Shown here one piece after another: positions 17,332 through 29,618 of a stretch of DNA of 64,000 nt. Each line of letters starts with the position of its first letter. The first letter of the stretch is position 1. A program made the position numbers and the translations under genes. This stretch comes from Thermogemmata fonticola (GTDB lineage Bacteria > Planctomycetota > Planctomycetia > Gemmatales > Gemmataceae): contig NZ_JACEFB010000006.1 in assembly GCF_013694095.1 (NCBI RefSeq), positions 1 to 64,000 of the forward strand, given 5' to 3'. The notes beneath the pieces are model-generated. The model searched no databases. It was given only the letters and a program-made list of their open reading frames with translations, and was not told the origin of the DNA.

Positions 17332-19284
17332 TCAGGCGCTGGGTTCTTCCAAGTAGGTATAACCTTCCAGACCGGCTTCGTAAAACTTCAGAATTTGACG
17401 ACTTTCGGCCGGTGTGATCCGTCCCTGGCGGACAGCGCGTTCGACATCTTTGCGCATGCGGTCCATGAGTTTTTCCGCGCTATATTGCACGTAGTTCAGC
17501 ACTTCCGTAACGGTGTCTCCTTTGATGACGTGATCAATCGAGGGTGTTCCATCTTCATCGAGGGAAACGTGGACCGCGTTGGTATCGCCGAAGAGATTGT
17601 GGAGGTCGCCGAGGATTTCCTGATAGGCTCCCAAGAGGAAAACGCCCAAGTAGTACGGCTCACTGGGATCGAAAGGATGCAACTCGAGGGTGGAACGGAC
17701 ATCTCGCAGGTCGATGAACTGATCCACTTTGCCATCGGAATCGCAGGTAATATCGCCAAGGACAGCCCGGCGGGTCGGGGCTTCGTTGAGGCGATGAATG
17801 GGCATGATGGGGAACAGTTGTTTGATCGCCCAGGAGTCCGGCATGCTCTGGAAGACAGAAAAGTTGCAGAAGTAGGTGTCTGAGAGCATGGCATCCAAGC
17901 CGTGCAATTCCTCAGGCACATAATCCAGGGTACGGACAATCCGTTGCAGTTTCCGTCCCAAGGCCCAGAAGATTTGTTCTGCAGCAGCTCGTTGTTCGAT
18001 GGACAGATGACCGAGATTGAAGAGGGTTAGGATTTTGTCCATCTGGTCGATGGCGTCATGGTAGTGTTCCAGGAAGTTTTTCCGGTTCAATTCTCGGAAG
18101 TTGGCGAAGAGGTCCCGCAAGGGTTCTGGTGCGTCAGGGGAAATCGTTTCCGGCGGGGGAGAACGATCCACACTGGAGGTTCCCAGCACGTCAATGATCA
18201 GCACGGAGTGGTAAGCGACCATAGCCCGGCCGCTTTCCGAGATGATATGCGGATGGGGAACGCCCGCCTCATCGCAAACCTGCTTGATCCGGTACACGAC
18301 GTCGTTGGCGTATTCTTGCAGGGTATAGTTGATGCTTGACTCGAAGGCCGTTTGCGAGCCGTCGTAGTCGATGCCTAGTCCCCCGCCGACATCCAGGTAT
18401 TTCAGCGGTGCTCCGAGGCGGTACAGTTCGACGTAGATTCGGGCAGCTTCGGTCAGAGCTTCCTTGACTTTGCGGATGTCTGAGACCTGCGAACCCATAT
18501 GGAAGTGGGTCATCTGCATGCAATCTTCCAGGCCGCGGGCTTTCAGATACTCGAAGGCTTCCAGGACTTCCGTGATGGTCAGGCCGAACTTGGAGCGATA
18601 ACCCGCACTGGAACGCCACCGGCCAGCACCCCGCGCCGCCAATTTGACACGGACTCCCAAAGGCTGGCGGACGTCGAGTTGCTCCATGTATTTGACCAGC
18701 AATTCCAGCTCTGTGAATTTTTCGACGACGGGGATGATGTTTTTGCCGATTTTGCGAGCCAGAACCACCATCTGGATGAATTCGTCGTCCTTGAAACCGT
18801 TGCAGATGATGGGGGTGTCTCCGCCGCCATTGGTGATGGCCAGCACGGCGAGCAGTTCGGGCTTGCTTCCCGCTTCGATGCCGAAGCCATACGGCTTGCC
18901 GAAATTCAGGATTTCCTCCACCACGTGGCGCTGTTGGTTGACCTTGATGGGGTAGACGCAGTGATAATTGCCGGTGTAACCGTACTCCGCGCGGGACTGC
19001 GCGAAGGCTTCGGCAATCTCGGCGATACGGTGGCGGAGAATGTCCGTAAAGCGGAGTAACAGCGGCGTTTGAATCCCGCGGGCACGGATCTGGTCGACCA
19101 GTTCCTTCAGGTCAATTGCCTGCTGGGGGTCCTTGTTGGGATGAACGGTGACGTGTCCGAATTTGTTTATGCCGAAGTATCCTTTCCCCCAGCGCAAGAT
19201 GCCGTAGGTTTCGCAAGCGTCTTGCAGTTTCCAGGCGACGGGCGTGTCCGAATCAGTGGCACGGCGGTCGAGGATCTTGCCCAT
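17332..19284 (-). CDS. speA: biosynthetic arginine decarboxylase
   Basis: SpeA is a PLP enzyme that decarboxylates arginine to agmatine, the first step of putrescine and spermidine synthesis. The 650-residue protein has YFGINKFGHVTVHP, the PLP lysine region VYPIKVNQQRHVVEEI, GIEAGSKPELLAVLA, the DVGGGLGIDYDGS loop, ESGRAMVAYHSVLIIDVLG and a C-terminal GAYQEILGDLHNLFGDTNAVHV. These are hallmarks of the alanine-racemase-fold (group IV) SpeA family, and the length is typical. No speB or agmatine deiminase lies in the window. The neighbouring genes are unrelated. Confidence 0.97.
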   Translation of the reverse strand: MGKILDRRATDSDTPVAWKLQDACETYGILRWGKGYFGINKFGHVTVHPNKDPQQAIDLKELVDQIRARGIQTPLLLRFTDILRHRIAEIAEAFAQSRAEYGYTGNYHCVYPIKVNQQRHVVEEILNFGKPYGFGIEAGSKPELLAVLAITNGGGDTPIICNGFKDDEFIQMVVLARKIGKNIIPVVEKFTELELLVKYMEQLDVRQPLGVRVKLAARGAGRWRSSAGYRSKFGLTITEVLEAFEYLKARGLEDCMQMTHFHMGSQVSDIRKVKEALTEAARIYVELYRLGAPLKYLDVGGGLGIDYDGSQTAFESSINYTLQEYANDVVYRIKQVCDEAGVPHPHIISESGRAMVAYHSVLIIDVLGTSSVDRSPPPETISPDAPEPLRDLFANFRELNRKNFLEHYHDAIDQMDKILTLFNLGHLSIEQRAAAEQIFWALGRKLQRIVRTLDYVPEELHGLDAMLSDTYFCNFSVFQSMPDSWAIKQLFPIMPIHRLNEAPTRRAVLGDITCDSDGKVDQFIDLRDVRSTLELHPFDPSEPYYLGVFLLGAYQEILGDLHNLFGDTNAVHVSLDEDGTPSIDHVIKGDTVTEVLNYVQYSAEKLMDRMRKDVERAVRQGRITPAESRQILKFYEAGLEGYTYLEEPSA

Positions 19285-19539
19285 CTACGGGAACCTTTCC
19301 CCGCGGCGGCGGGCGAGTAGAAGTTAGCGGCCCTCGTCAGGTCGCGGATACCCCAGACACACATCAACGGTTCGTTGACATCATACGTTCGTTTCTTCAG
19401 GATGCAACCGGTATTGCGTCAAGTCTCTCACCTTCATGAAATCTACATCTCGCACCACCTGGCCCGCGCTGAGCCTGAAGCTCAACTGCCTCTCAAGGTG
19501 TCGGCAACCCCCGGTACGCTCGGAGTTCTGGACCGACTC

Positions 19540-21948
19540 TCATGGACCTCCAAAGACCCCCACTGAGAAGTTGAAAATCTGACGATGGTCATCCGGTCCG
19601 CGAACCACCGGAAAGGCGAAGTCAAAGGCCAAAGGCAGCGGACCCAGAGCGGGAACACTGATGCGCAAACCGGTACCGACACTGACGCGATAATTCCGGA
19701 TCGATACATTCCGTTCGACGGTGCCGTGATCGACAAAGATGGCCCAGTGGAGCTTGTCATTGGCCAGCAAGGGGATTTGATATTCGACCGTATTGATCCA
19801 CAGGAAAGTGCCGCCAATGGCCAGATTATTTTCAAACGGTCCCATGCCGCGGAAGGTAAAGCCGCGCATGCTGCGAATACCGCCTCCATAAAACCGTTCG
19901 TAGACTGGGGCATTGCCCGTGGTGACTGCTAGCATGGAGCGCAGGCCGAGGACATGCCGCCCACTGCCGTCCTCGCGCGCCAGGTAGCGAGAGGAGAAGA
20001 ACTGGGTCCACTCGGCTGTGCCAATGGGGAAGGCGTTCGATCCGAGGACCTGCTCGAAACCGATGTCGAAGACCCCGCCACGGGTGGGATAGATGTAGGA
20101 GTCGCGGGTGTCGCGGGTCAAGCCAGCTCGCAGGCCGAGCAGAAAGTGGTTGCCGCGGTCCTCGGCGATCTCCTTGGGAGCAAACCAGGGAACGTGGCCG
20201 ATGTCGATTCCCTCCACGCGTGTCATGAAGCTGGCCCGCCAGATCGGATCGAGACGCCGATCAATGGTGAAGCGTCCGCCGTAGCGATCCTCAATGTATT
20301 CGGCAAAAGCACGAGTGAAGAAATAGCCCGATGTGGTCAATCCGAAGGGGGTGTCAAAGAGATACGGTTCCCGGAAGGTGATGGCGTAACGCTGGAATTG
20401 CGTTCCCGGTGCAGCTTCGATGCGCAGTTCCTGGCCGTCGCCGCGAAATGCCCGGCCGCTGCGAATATCATCCCAGCTTGTGGGCCAGCGGGTCAGACTG
20501 AAGTTCCGCTCGTTGATGACAATGGTGCCGGTCAGACCCATGTCTGAATTGACAGCACCCCCGATCATGAACTGACCGGTTCGCGTTTCCTTGACCCGGA
20601 TGCGGATGTCTTTAAAGACGCTATCCCATTCATTGGGTAGGACTTCCACGGTCGGCGGGTCCTCCGGGTCGAAAATGCCTAACCGGGCCAGTCTCATCCG
20701 GGCTTCATCAAGGCGGTCGTAGGGGAGAATCTGGCCGGGGCGGAAGGGCAGTTCATTGAGGATGACCCGCCGCTTCGTCACTTCGTTCCCTTCGATGATG
20801 ATCCGACCTACGCGGTCCGGTTCTCCTCGATCATTAATCACTTCGTATTGGACCTGTACCGCGCCAGGTTGCCCAGCGACTTCGTAGAGTCGCGGCTCCA
20901 CCGCCACGGGATATCCCCGCATGCCGTAGTAATCTTTGATCCTCTGGGCGTCGGCTTGGACGACACGTAGATCATAGCGCTCCCCCGGCTTCAATTCGGT
21001 GAGGGCTTCGAGTCGTTCTGGGGGAAAAGACTTGGCACCACTAATCACCCTAGCGGCCACGTGATAGGGCCGGCCTTCCCGCACGTGATAGACAACACGA
21101 ACCAAGCCGGGGTCGGGTAGGGGAACTACCTCGGGAGTGACCTGGACATCGAGGTAACCTAGGCCATGATAGTAGTCGATGATCTTCTGGCGGTCAATTT
21201 CCAAGGTCATCGGGTTGAATTTCCCCCCTAGAAAGCCGAGCAGGCGTTTCTGCGTGACCAGAAGGGTTCGGATCCGGGCCTGGCTGGCCTGCTCGACGCC
21301 GCGCAGCTCGATTCCCGCCACCTTGACCACTGGCCCTTCGACAATCCGGTAGACGACCCGCCGATCCGTGGGGCGGCTACCCTCCACCAATTCGACGGTG
21401 GCAAAATAGCGCCCGTCCTCCTGATAGCGGCGCTGAATAGCTTGACGCCCCAGCTCATTCGCCAGCGGGTTCATGGGTTCGCCTTTGCGAATGCCGGTCA
21501 GTTGCTGCAGCTCTGATAGCCGCAAATGTTGGGCACCTAGATAGTGGACCTCTTCCACGGTTTGGCTAAGTTCTTGGACATGAACGAGCAGGGTGACTCG
21601 GCCATCGGGGTCCAGGTGAGCCAGAATCTGCACACCGCCGGGTACGAACCACTTCGTGGCGTGCAATCGGCGGACATCCTCCTGCAGTGTTTGATCATCG
21701 TAGCGACTGCCGGGACGGGTGAGCATCTTGCTCCGGATTTGCTCCGCCGTGCGTATCCTGTTACCGACGGGAATGACATCGGCAATGATCTTTCCTTGGA
21801 GATTTTCTTCAGCCCTTGCTGGATGAATGAGCATCAGCGCCGCAACAAAACCCAGGAAAGCGAGTGCTGGAAAATGGCTCAGCAGCCTGCCGAAAACGCC
21901 TGTCCAGAAGCTGGACGGACAGCATTCCTTTCGGCGTTGTTGCGGCAT
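19540..21948 (-). CDS. bamA: outer-membrane protein assembly factor BamA (Omp85)
   Basis: The 802-residue protein has a signal sequence (LAFLGFVAALMLIHPARA), several POTRA domains of the form VRVVYHVREGRPYHVAARV and VQVQYEVINDRGEPDRVGRIIIEGN, and a C-terminal surface-antigen (D15) barrel. The barrel includes the Omp85 element YGGGIRSMRGF, a late GLRISVPALGPLPLAFDFAFP strand and a final FNFSVGVFGGP. BamA inserts beta-barrel proteins into the outer membrane, so a diderm envelope is implied. Two tandem copies of a ~110-bp repeat lie about 180 bases upstream of the start, where a promoter would be expected. A parvulin PPIase gene lies 5.6 kb away. Confidence 0.95.
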   Translation of the reverse strand: MPQQRRKECCPSSFWTGVFGRLLSHFPALAFLGFVAALMLIHPARAEENLQGKIIADVIPVGNRIRTAEQIRSKMLTRPGSRYDDQTLQEDVRRLHATKWFVPGGVQILAHLDPDGRVTLLVHVQELSQTVEEVHYLGAQHLRLSELQQLTGIRKGEPMNPLANELGRQAIQRRYQEDGRYFATVELVEGSRPTDRRVVYRIVEGPVVKVAGIELRGVEQASQARIRTLLVTQKRLLGFLGGKFNPMTLEIDRQKIIDYYHGLGYLDVQVTPEVVPLPDPGLVRVVYHVREGRPYHVAARVISGAKSFPPERLEALTELKPGERYDLRVVQADAQRIKDYYGMRGYPVAVEPRLYEVAGQPGAVQVQYEVINDRGEPDRVGRIIIEGNEVTKRRVILNELPFRPGQILPYDRLDEARMRLARLGIFDPEDPPTVEVLPNEWDSVFKDIRIRVKETRTGQFMIGGAVNSDMGLTGTIVINERNFSLTRWPTSWDDIRSGRAFRGDGQELRIEAAPGTQFQRYAITFREPYLFDTPFGLTTSGYFFTRAFAEYIEDRYGGRFTIDRRLDPIWRASFMTRVEGIDIGHVPWFAPKEIAEDRGNHFLLGLRAGLTRDTRDSYIYPTRGGVFDIGFEQVLGSNAFPIGTAEWTQFFSSRYLAREDGSGRHVLGLRSMLAVTTGNAPVYERFYGGGIRSMRGFTFRGMGPFENNLAIGGTFLWINTVEYQIPLLANDKLHWAIFVDHGTVERNVSIRNYRVSVGTGLRISVPALGPLPLAFDFAFPVVRGPDDHRQIFNFSVGVFGGP

Positions 21949-22128
21949 TACTGCCCCCCTTTGTGTTCTGATGCAGAACGCCTGCCCCCAATGGGTTCAC
22001 ACCCCATTCTGATCTCGCCGGTTGTTTTTCGTGACGATCGCAGAACAGTGCGTACTCCCGGCGTGCCAGCAATGCCCCGCCATACGAGCCGTGCATTCTC
22101 ATGTCAAGATTGTCTGAAAGACAGGGTA

Positions 22129-22238
22129 CTAGGGGGTGCAACCAAATTTTCTGGGGGTTCCTGCCGGGCAGCTCTGCTAGTCTGGGGAAACACCTCGCGG
22201 GTTCAGCCCCCACCCCCAGAGAATCTAGGTACACCCTA
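22129..22238 (+). repeat. MITE-like inverted-repeat element, copy A
   Basis: The element of about 106 bp starts GGGGTGCAACCAAATTTTCT and ends CCCCCAGAGAATCTAGGTAC plus ACCC, so its two ends are near-perfect inverted repeats of about 24 bp. The middle contains CTGCCGGGCAGCTCTGCTAG and a segment around CCTCGCGGGTTCAG. A CTAG tetranucleotide precedes it (22129-22132) and another follows (22239-22242), as a 4-bp target duplication would. It has no coding capacity and probably folds into a long hairpin. Confidence 0.8.
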
Positions 22239-22351
22239 CTAGGGGGTGCAGCCAGATTTTCTGGGGGGTCCCTGCCGGGCAGCTCTGCTAGTCTGGGGAA
22301 ACACCTCGCGGGTTCAGCCCCCACCCCCAGAGAATCTAGGTACACCCCTAG
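22239..22351 (+). repeat. MITE-like inverted-repeat element, copy B (tandem with A)
   Basis: This second copy repeats copy A at a 110-bp period with a few differences (GGTGCAGCCAGATTTT in place of GGTGCAACCAAATTTT, one extra G or C in short runs). It is bounded by CTAG at 22239-22242 and again at 22348-22351. The array therefore reads CTAG-element-CTAG-element-CTAG. A third copy in reverse orientation lies at 31944-32047. Confidence 0.8.
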
Positions 22352-22562
22352 GGCCGGTCCTTCTGTGCAGCGATCAAGCCACGGCAGGAATCTGGATGCC
22401 GGGTTGGGGGGAGCGACTCGCTTCCGGCCTGACCTAGGAAAGAGTCGTTTACGCTAGCCATTGGGAAGTGGGCAGCTATGCTGGCTGAAAGACCTAGACA
22501 GGAACGGAACGGTCACCTGCCATTGGGCGAGATATGATTCCCGCCGCGGGAAGGAGGATCTG

Positions 22563-23651
22563 ATGAAGGTGGCATTTCGCATGGGTTTTCTAGGGTGGGC
22601 CATAGCGTGGCTCGGAGGAATAGTTACGATCCAAGGTGACGAGGTGGTCCTGGTGGCCGGTGGCGGCACGGGGGGCGACGGGAGTGCGGCACGAGAAGCT
22701 AAACTGATCCAGCCTTTTGGTGTCGATTTTCTTGGTTCCACCCTTTACTTCGTCGAGATGCTCGGCGGGGATCGGCTGCGTGCGATTACGGAGGACGGCA
22801 AGGTGGTTACGCTGGCCGGGACAGTGGGCCAGAAAGGGAATGCTGGCGACGGCGGAGACCCTTTATCGGCTCGGTTCAACGGCTTGCACGCCTTGGCCGT
22901 GGGACCGGATGGCCGAATCTACCTGGCGGATACCTTCAATCATCGGGTCAGAGTGTATGATCCGCAGCGTAAGACTCTAACCGCGTTTGCGGGGACGGGC
23001 GAGGCTGGCTACTCCGGTGACGGCGGTCCGGCAGCCCAAGCGACCTTCCGGGGTATTCATCACCTGGCTTTTGATCCCCAAGGGAAGTATTTGTACCTGA
23101 CCGATCTGGGCAATCGGCGCATCCGACGGGTGGAGCTGAAGAGCGGGGTGGTGACGACCGTAGCAGGCAATGGGGAAAAAGGCGTGCCACAAGATGGCCA
23201 GCGAGCTACTGAACAACCGCTAGTCGATCCGCGGGCTGCGGTAGTCGATGCTCAAGGGCGGATCTGGATTCTGGAACGCAGCGGTCATGCCTTGCGAGTG
23301 GTGGACAGCGACGGCACCATCCGCACTGTGGCCGGCACTGGCAAGGCCGGACAGGGGATAGGTCCAGCACGCGAGGCCGCCCTCAACGGCCCGAAACACC
23401 TCTGCCTGGATCGCGACGGTACCGTCCTCATTGCCGATACCGAAAATCACCGCATCGTCCGGTACGATCCCAAGTCCCAGACGCTAACAGTGGTTGCGGG
23501 AACAGGCAAGCGCGGAAACCGCCTGGTCCACGATAACCCGCGGCAGACAGAACTGGCCCAACCGCACGGCGTCCACGTCCACCCCGCTACCGGCGATATT
23601 TACATCGCCGATTCCAGCAATCACCGCATCCTCAAGATCGTTCGCCGCTAG
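22563..23651 (+). CDS. secreted NHL-repeat beta-propeller protein
   Basis: With the ATG at 22563 (AAGGAGG eight bases upstream) the 362-residue protein has a signal peptide (FLGWAIAWLGGIVTIQG) and then a series of about six NHL-type blades. Repeating units include GPDGRIYLADTFNHRVRVYD, LYLTDLGNRRIRRVE, GTVLIADTENHRIVRYD and DIYIADSSNHRILKIV, alternating with TVAGTG/GNGEKG turns. NHL propellers bind proteins or carbohydrates; in planctomycetes they are often extracellular. The ligand is unknown. The gene is monocistronic and convergent with aconitase. Confidence 0.85.
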   Translation: MKVAFRMGFLGWAIAWLGGIVTIQGDEVVLVAGGGTGGDGSAAREAKLIQPFGVDFLGSTLYFVEMLGGDRLRAITEDGKVVTLAGTVGQKGNAGDGGDPLSARFNGLHALAVGPDGRIYLADTFNHRVRVYDPQRKTLTAFAGTGEAGYSGDGGPAAQATFRGIHHLAFDPQGKYLYLTDLGNRRIRRVELKSGVVTTVAGNGEKGVPQDGQRATEQPLVDPRAAVVDAQGRIWILERSGHALRVVDSDGTIRTVAGTGKAGQGIGPAREAALNGPKHLCLDRDGTVLIADTENHRIVRYDPKSQTLTVVAGTGKRGNRLVHDNPRQTELAQPHGVHVHPATGDIYIADSSNHRILKIVRR

Positions 23652-23713
23652 AACGGATCCGGTTCAGGGCAGAAGAACGCTCTGTCATTTTCCAGGCCAA
23701 GCCAGGGAAAGAT

Positions 23714-26479
<2,766 letters not shown>

Positions 26480-26824
26480 GGTCGCACCCCGTTTCCTGCG
26501 CGCCTGCCAGCCGCTCGCTGTTGCCAAAATTCCCCTTTGAGCTGCGCTGGGCTGGCGGTTGGGTTGGATGGCGGCACCCTGGTAGTCATCGCCTTCCTGG
26601 AGGTATTGTTGGCAATGGCGGACAAATGGCAATTACCGGTGAACACCCGTTGCACTTTCCCCAAGGACGCCCCACGATTGGGCACGCTGCACGATCTGGA
26701 GTGCTGAGTGACGGAGTCTTTTCCCTGAAGGTGCAGAGGGGTGATCGAGGATAAGAGAAGGGCGGCGAAGGCAGGCCAACAGAAAAATGGAGGTGTGGTA
26801 ACAAGGTGGACGTGGGCAGGTCCT
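26480..26824. other. intergenic region, nothing seen
   Basis: About 345 bases lie upstream of aconitase (minus) and downstream of the Helicase_C_3-type gene (minus). Only short frames without motif support are present. The aconitase promoter should lie here. Confidence 0.4.
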
Positions 26825-29137
26825 TCAGGATTCAGGAGAAGGTGGCTGCGGGGATGTCGGCGGTAGCGCGGCCGGGGCAGCGGAAAGGTCCTCCAGCAAT
26901 GTCAAGCCAGCCTCCTGGAGAGCCAAGCGCAGCGGTGGGAGATGTTCCGGTGCAATGGCCAGTGTGGTCGGCCCCAGTCGTTCGGCAATGAGATGGCGGG
27001 TGGCAGGCCACTGAAGGAGGCCATCGGCGGCTTCCGGTGCAGGAAGGCGAATGACCAGCAACCGTTCCGCACGCAGCGGCGGCCAGTGCGGTCCCAGCAC
27101 CAGCAATCGAGCGGCTGGAGACAAGGGTGCACCACTGCGTGCGATCAGCCAGGTGTCGATAGCTTCGAGTGAGGATGTTTCGACAGCCTGGCGCAGGCGT
27201 TCCGCTGTGATCCGGTAACGCCGCGGTTCCGACGGCTCGGAGGGGGCACAGAGTTCCGCGATGCGTCCGACTTCCAGGTCCACAAACAGATCCGCCTGAA
27301 TCGGATCGACTTCGAGCGTCAATCCGTCCTCGGCTTGGCGCAGGCACGGTTGGGGCGGGGTTTCATAGTTCCGATTGGCCAACAGGCGGAAGTGCCGCAA
27401 GTCCGGTTCCGATCCATCGGCGGTCATTCCGAAGCGCTCGCCCAGACGCCAGCGAATCCAGCCCTGGGCCAAAGCCAGCTCGACATCCGCGGAAGAGGCG
27501 AATTCGACGATCACGGCGGAGGGAAAAATTGCCAATCGTTCCCGCTTGCTGCCCCAACGTTCCAGCAGGTCGAGCACGGTAGCAGGCAGGGGATGGCTGG
27601 CGTGGCGTTGCAACGTCTGGAGGATCTGGGGCAGGGTCCATTCCCCCTCCAGGGCCAAATGAAGGGACGATTCCTGCAATTCCAACACGCACGCTGGTCC
27701 GATCCGCTTCCACCAGGCCAGCACGGATAAGTCCGCCACCAAGGAGGGGCATAACCCCTGCCGGTAAGCGATGATTTCGGCATTGGGTTGCACCAGCAGC
27801 GTTTGGGGAAACGCAGACTGGATGGGCAGTTCGCTTTCACCGGCTCCTTGAAAATACCACCGGCCCAGGGGGGTCAGACGAACCCGCTCGTTCCAGACTT
27901 CCACCATCTGAAGGGGCAAAGGAATCGCATGCAACCAGCGTTCCACCCACCCTCGGCCTCCTTCCTGGGCTTCTGCGGGAGGAAGGACACCAGCCCAATG
28001 GGGATGATGGTTCCACAACCAGGCAGCCAAGTCAGCCGGGTCGATCCAAGCGTTTTCGGGTGCAGCAGCCAGCAACAACAGGATCAGCCAACCCGCGCTG
28101 GGGGTGATGCCTGCTTCGCTGGCTATCTGCGGGCGCCGGCCCAATAAGGGGTCCCACCGCTCCACACTCACGAGGTGAGGGAATAATTCCACCAGCAAAC
28201 GCGGCAGCGATGTGCGCCAGCACGGGGGGAAAGGGGCGGCTCGCAAACTATCGCCGTGCCGTTCCAGCAGCCCGGTCGCCACTGCCATGCTTAGGGCGAG
28301 AATGCCCGCATCCGAGGGGGTGATTCCCCCTTCCCAGCCCTCCTCGAAGACGGGATCGTGATGCAATCGCTGAATATCTTTTTTGTAAAACTCTCCCTCC
28401 TGGGTCAGCCGCACAGGATTGTCTCGCACCCGCTGCCAGACTGCGGCCAGCCGCAGAGGCCAGTCCCAGCCATCCCGGCGCTGACCCGCGCCAGGCTCGC
28501 TCTCCGGTCCCGCGAAGCAGGGGAGGGGAAGGGGTCGGGAACGTATCCGTTCGCCCACAGCGGGATGCAGGAACACGTGCGCCACTGCGCCTCCCATAAC
28601 CTCCAGCCAGGGGGTGATCTCTCCACTTTGCACCGCTTGGGATGGGGGGGAGGCTAAAGCCAGCGGATTGGAACCTTGGGTCGATCTGTAAGGCGGAGAT
28701 GCTCTGGTCTCTTCGCCAGGTACACCTCGTGCTACCGATACCGATGCCGTGCCAGCGGAGCAGTCTTGCACAAAAGGGAAGACTAACCCGTATTCCAGGG
28801 CCTCCTTCAAGATGGCAGGTCCGTCGTGGATTCCCAAGGCAGCAAGTATCGCTAGCAGTTGCCAGCGTTCCCATACCGGCTTGCGGCAGCACGCCATGAC
28901 GGACAGGAGCTGGACCACTTCCGGGCGAACTTTGCGCAAGCAGCGATCGATGAGCGGTGGATTGAGTTGGGCAGTGACGATGGCTTGGGCCACGGCGGTG
29001 CGTTCCTGCCGCAGCATTCGCCCGGTCAAGCGCATCGCTACGGAGCGCAATTGTTCCTCCGGATAGTGCTCAAGCGCATCTCGGCAGCGCTGCGACCATA
29101 GAGCGGGGGGGTCAAACCATGAAACCGGTGATGACAT
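26825..29137 (-). CDS. Helicase_C_3 / XPB N-terminal-domain-like partner protein of the XPB helicase
   Basis: The 770-residue protein lacks helicase motifs. Its N-terminus (LEHYPEEQLRSVAMRLTGRM and following) consists of winged-helix-like repeats. The middle (QTLLVQPNAEIIAYRQGLCP) and C-terminal part (FRLLANRNYETPPQP, YRITAERLRQAVE) match the Helicase_C_3 (XPB/Ssl2-like N-terminal) family. In actinobacteria such proteins are encoded beside an XPB helicase, and an XPB gene lies upstream on the same strand here. A role in DNA repair or helicase regulation is inferred from that neighbourhood. The C-terminus ends in a short Pro/Ser-rich tail. Confidence 0.75.
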   Translation of the reverse strand: MSSPVSWFDPPALWSQRCRDALEHYPEEQLRSVAMRLTGRMLRQERTAVAQAIVTAQLNPPLIDRCLRKVRPEVVQLLSVMACCRKPVWERWQLLAILAALGIHDGPAILKEALEYGLVFPFVQDCSAGTASVSVARGVPGEETRASPPYRSTQGSNPLALASPPSQAVQSGEITPWLEVMGGAVAHVFLHPAVGERIRSRPLPLPCFAGPESEPGAGQRRDGWDWPLRLAAVWQRVRDNPVRLTQEGEFYKKDIQRLHHDPVFEEGWEGGITPSDAGILALSMAVATGLLERHGDSLRAAPFPPCWRTSLPRLLVELFPHLVSVERWDPLLGRRPQIASEAGITPSAGWLILLLLAAAPENAWIDPADLAAWLWNHHPHWAGVLPPAEAQEGGRGWVERWLHAIPLPLQMVEVWNERVRLTPLGRWYFQGAGESELPIQSAFPQTLLVQPNAEIIAYRQGLCPSLVADLSVLAWWKRIGPACVLELQESSLHLALEGEWTLPQILQTLQRHASHPLPATVLDLLERWGSKRERLAIFPSAVIVEFASSADVELALAQGWIRWRLGERFGMTADGSEPDLRHFRLLANRNYETPPQPCLRQAEDGLTLEVDPIQADLFVDLEVGRIAELCAPSEPSEPRRYRITAERLRQAVETSSLEAIDTWLIARSGAPLSPAARLLVLGPHWPPLRAERLLVIRLPAPEAADGLLQWPATRHLIAERLGPTTLAIAPEHLPPLRLALQEAGLTLLEDLSAAPAALPPTSPQPPSPES

Positions 29138-29274
29138 GGTCCTGTCTGTTTAGCTTGAGGGAACCGGGGGTGTGACGGGTGGGGTCCTTCCCAAGTCGTG
29201 CTGGTCTGAGATCACGGGATGTCCAGGATGCCAAACCGTAGTGATGCCGCGTTTCGAGGCTGCCGGCGGAAGTC

Positions 29275-29532
29275 CTATTCACGGGCAGATCGTTTGGGGG
29301 AAGCCGGTGGCTGAACAATCCGCGGAGCATGCCCCAGCTTCCGCAGTTCCGCAACCACGGCTTCCCACCGGCCCGGACGGATGAGAAGCACCGTCTCGCT
29401 CAGGCGCCCCACAATCTCCGCCGCCAGTTTCGGCCGTGCTAGCACTTCTTCGGCTGTTACGGCCTTATCCGTCATCAGGACACAGACCCGCTGGTGCAAT
29501 TTCACAGCTAAACGTCCCGAAGGCCTCCTCAT
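29275..29532 (-). CDS. small protein of unknown function inside the XPB module
   Basis: The 85-residue basic protein reads MRRPSGRLAVKLHQRV, then AEEVLARPKLAAEIVGRLSETVLLIRPGRWEAVVAEL, then KLGHAPRIVQPP. Its compact alpha/beta character and position between XPB and the Helicase_C_3-type gene, all on the minus strand, suggest a real accessory gene. I recognise no family. Three degenerate direct repeats lie just upstream of its start. Confidence 0.55.
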   Translation of the reverse strand: MRRPSGRLAVKLHQRVCVLMTDKAVTAEEVLARPKLAAEIVGRLSETVLLIRPGRWEAVVAELRKLGHAPRIVQPPASPKRSARE

Positions 29533-29552
29533 CGGGTATTCCTCGCTCCCTG

Positions 29553-29618
29553 GGTTAGCTCACGATCCTCTTCGCCACCTTAAGCTAATGATCCTTTCAC
29601 TGTGTTAGCTCAATATCG
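29553..29618 (-). promoter_or_regulatory. three degenerate direct repeats upstream of the small XPB-module gene
   Basis: On the minus strand three similar 14-mers occur: GATATTGAGCTAAC (29605-29618), GATCATTAGCTTAA (29580-29593) and GATCGTGAGCTAAC (29553-29566). They are spaced 25 and 27 bases apart, roughly two and a half helical turns. They end about 20 bases before the ATG at 29532, where operators or promoter-overlapping sites would sit. No regulator can be named. Confidence 0.35.

Larger units (their letters stand above)
21949..22562. other. intergenic region between bamA and the NHL gene, carrying tandem repeats
   Basis: 614 bases lie between divergent genes. They contain the two tandem MITE-like repeat copies (22129-22351) and otherwise only short shadow frames. 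Both neighbouring promoters must lie around or within the repeats. Confidence 0.6.

Noticed and set aside
22129-22351. Insertion sequence or coding repeat (open frames run through the repeats)
   Set aside because: Frames through the repeats are short, lie in both directions, and follow the repeat rather than a protein family; no transposase motif is present.
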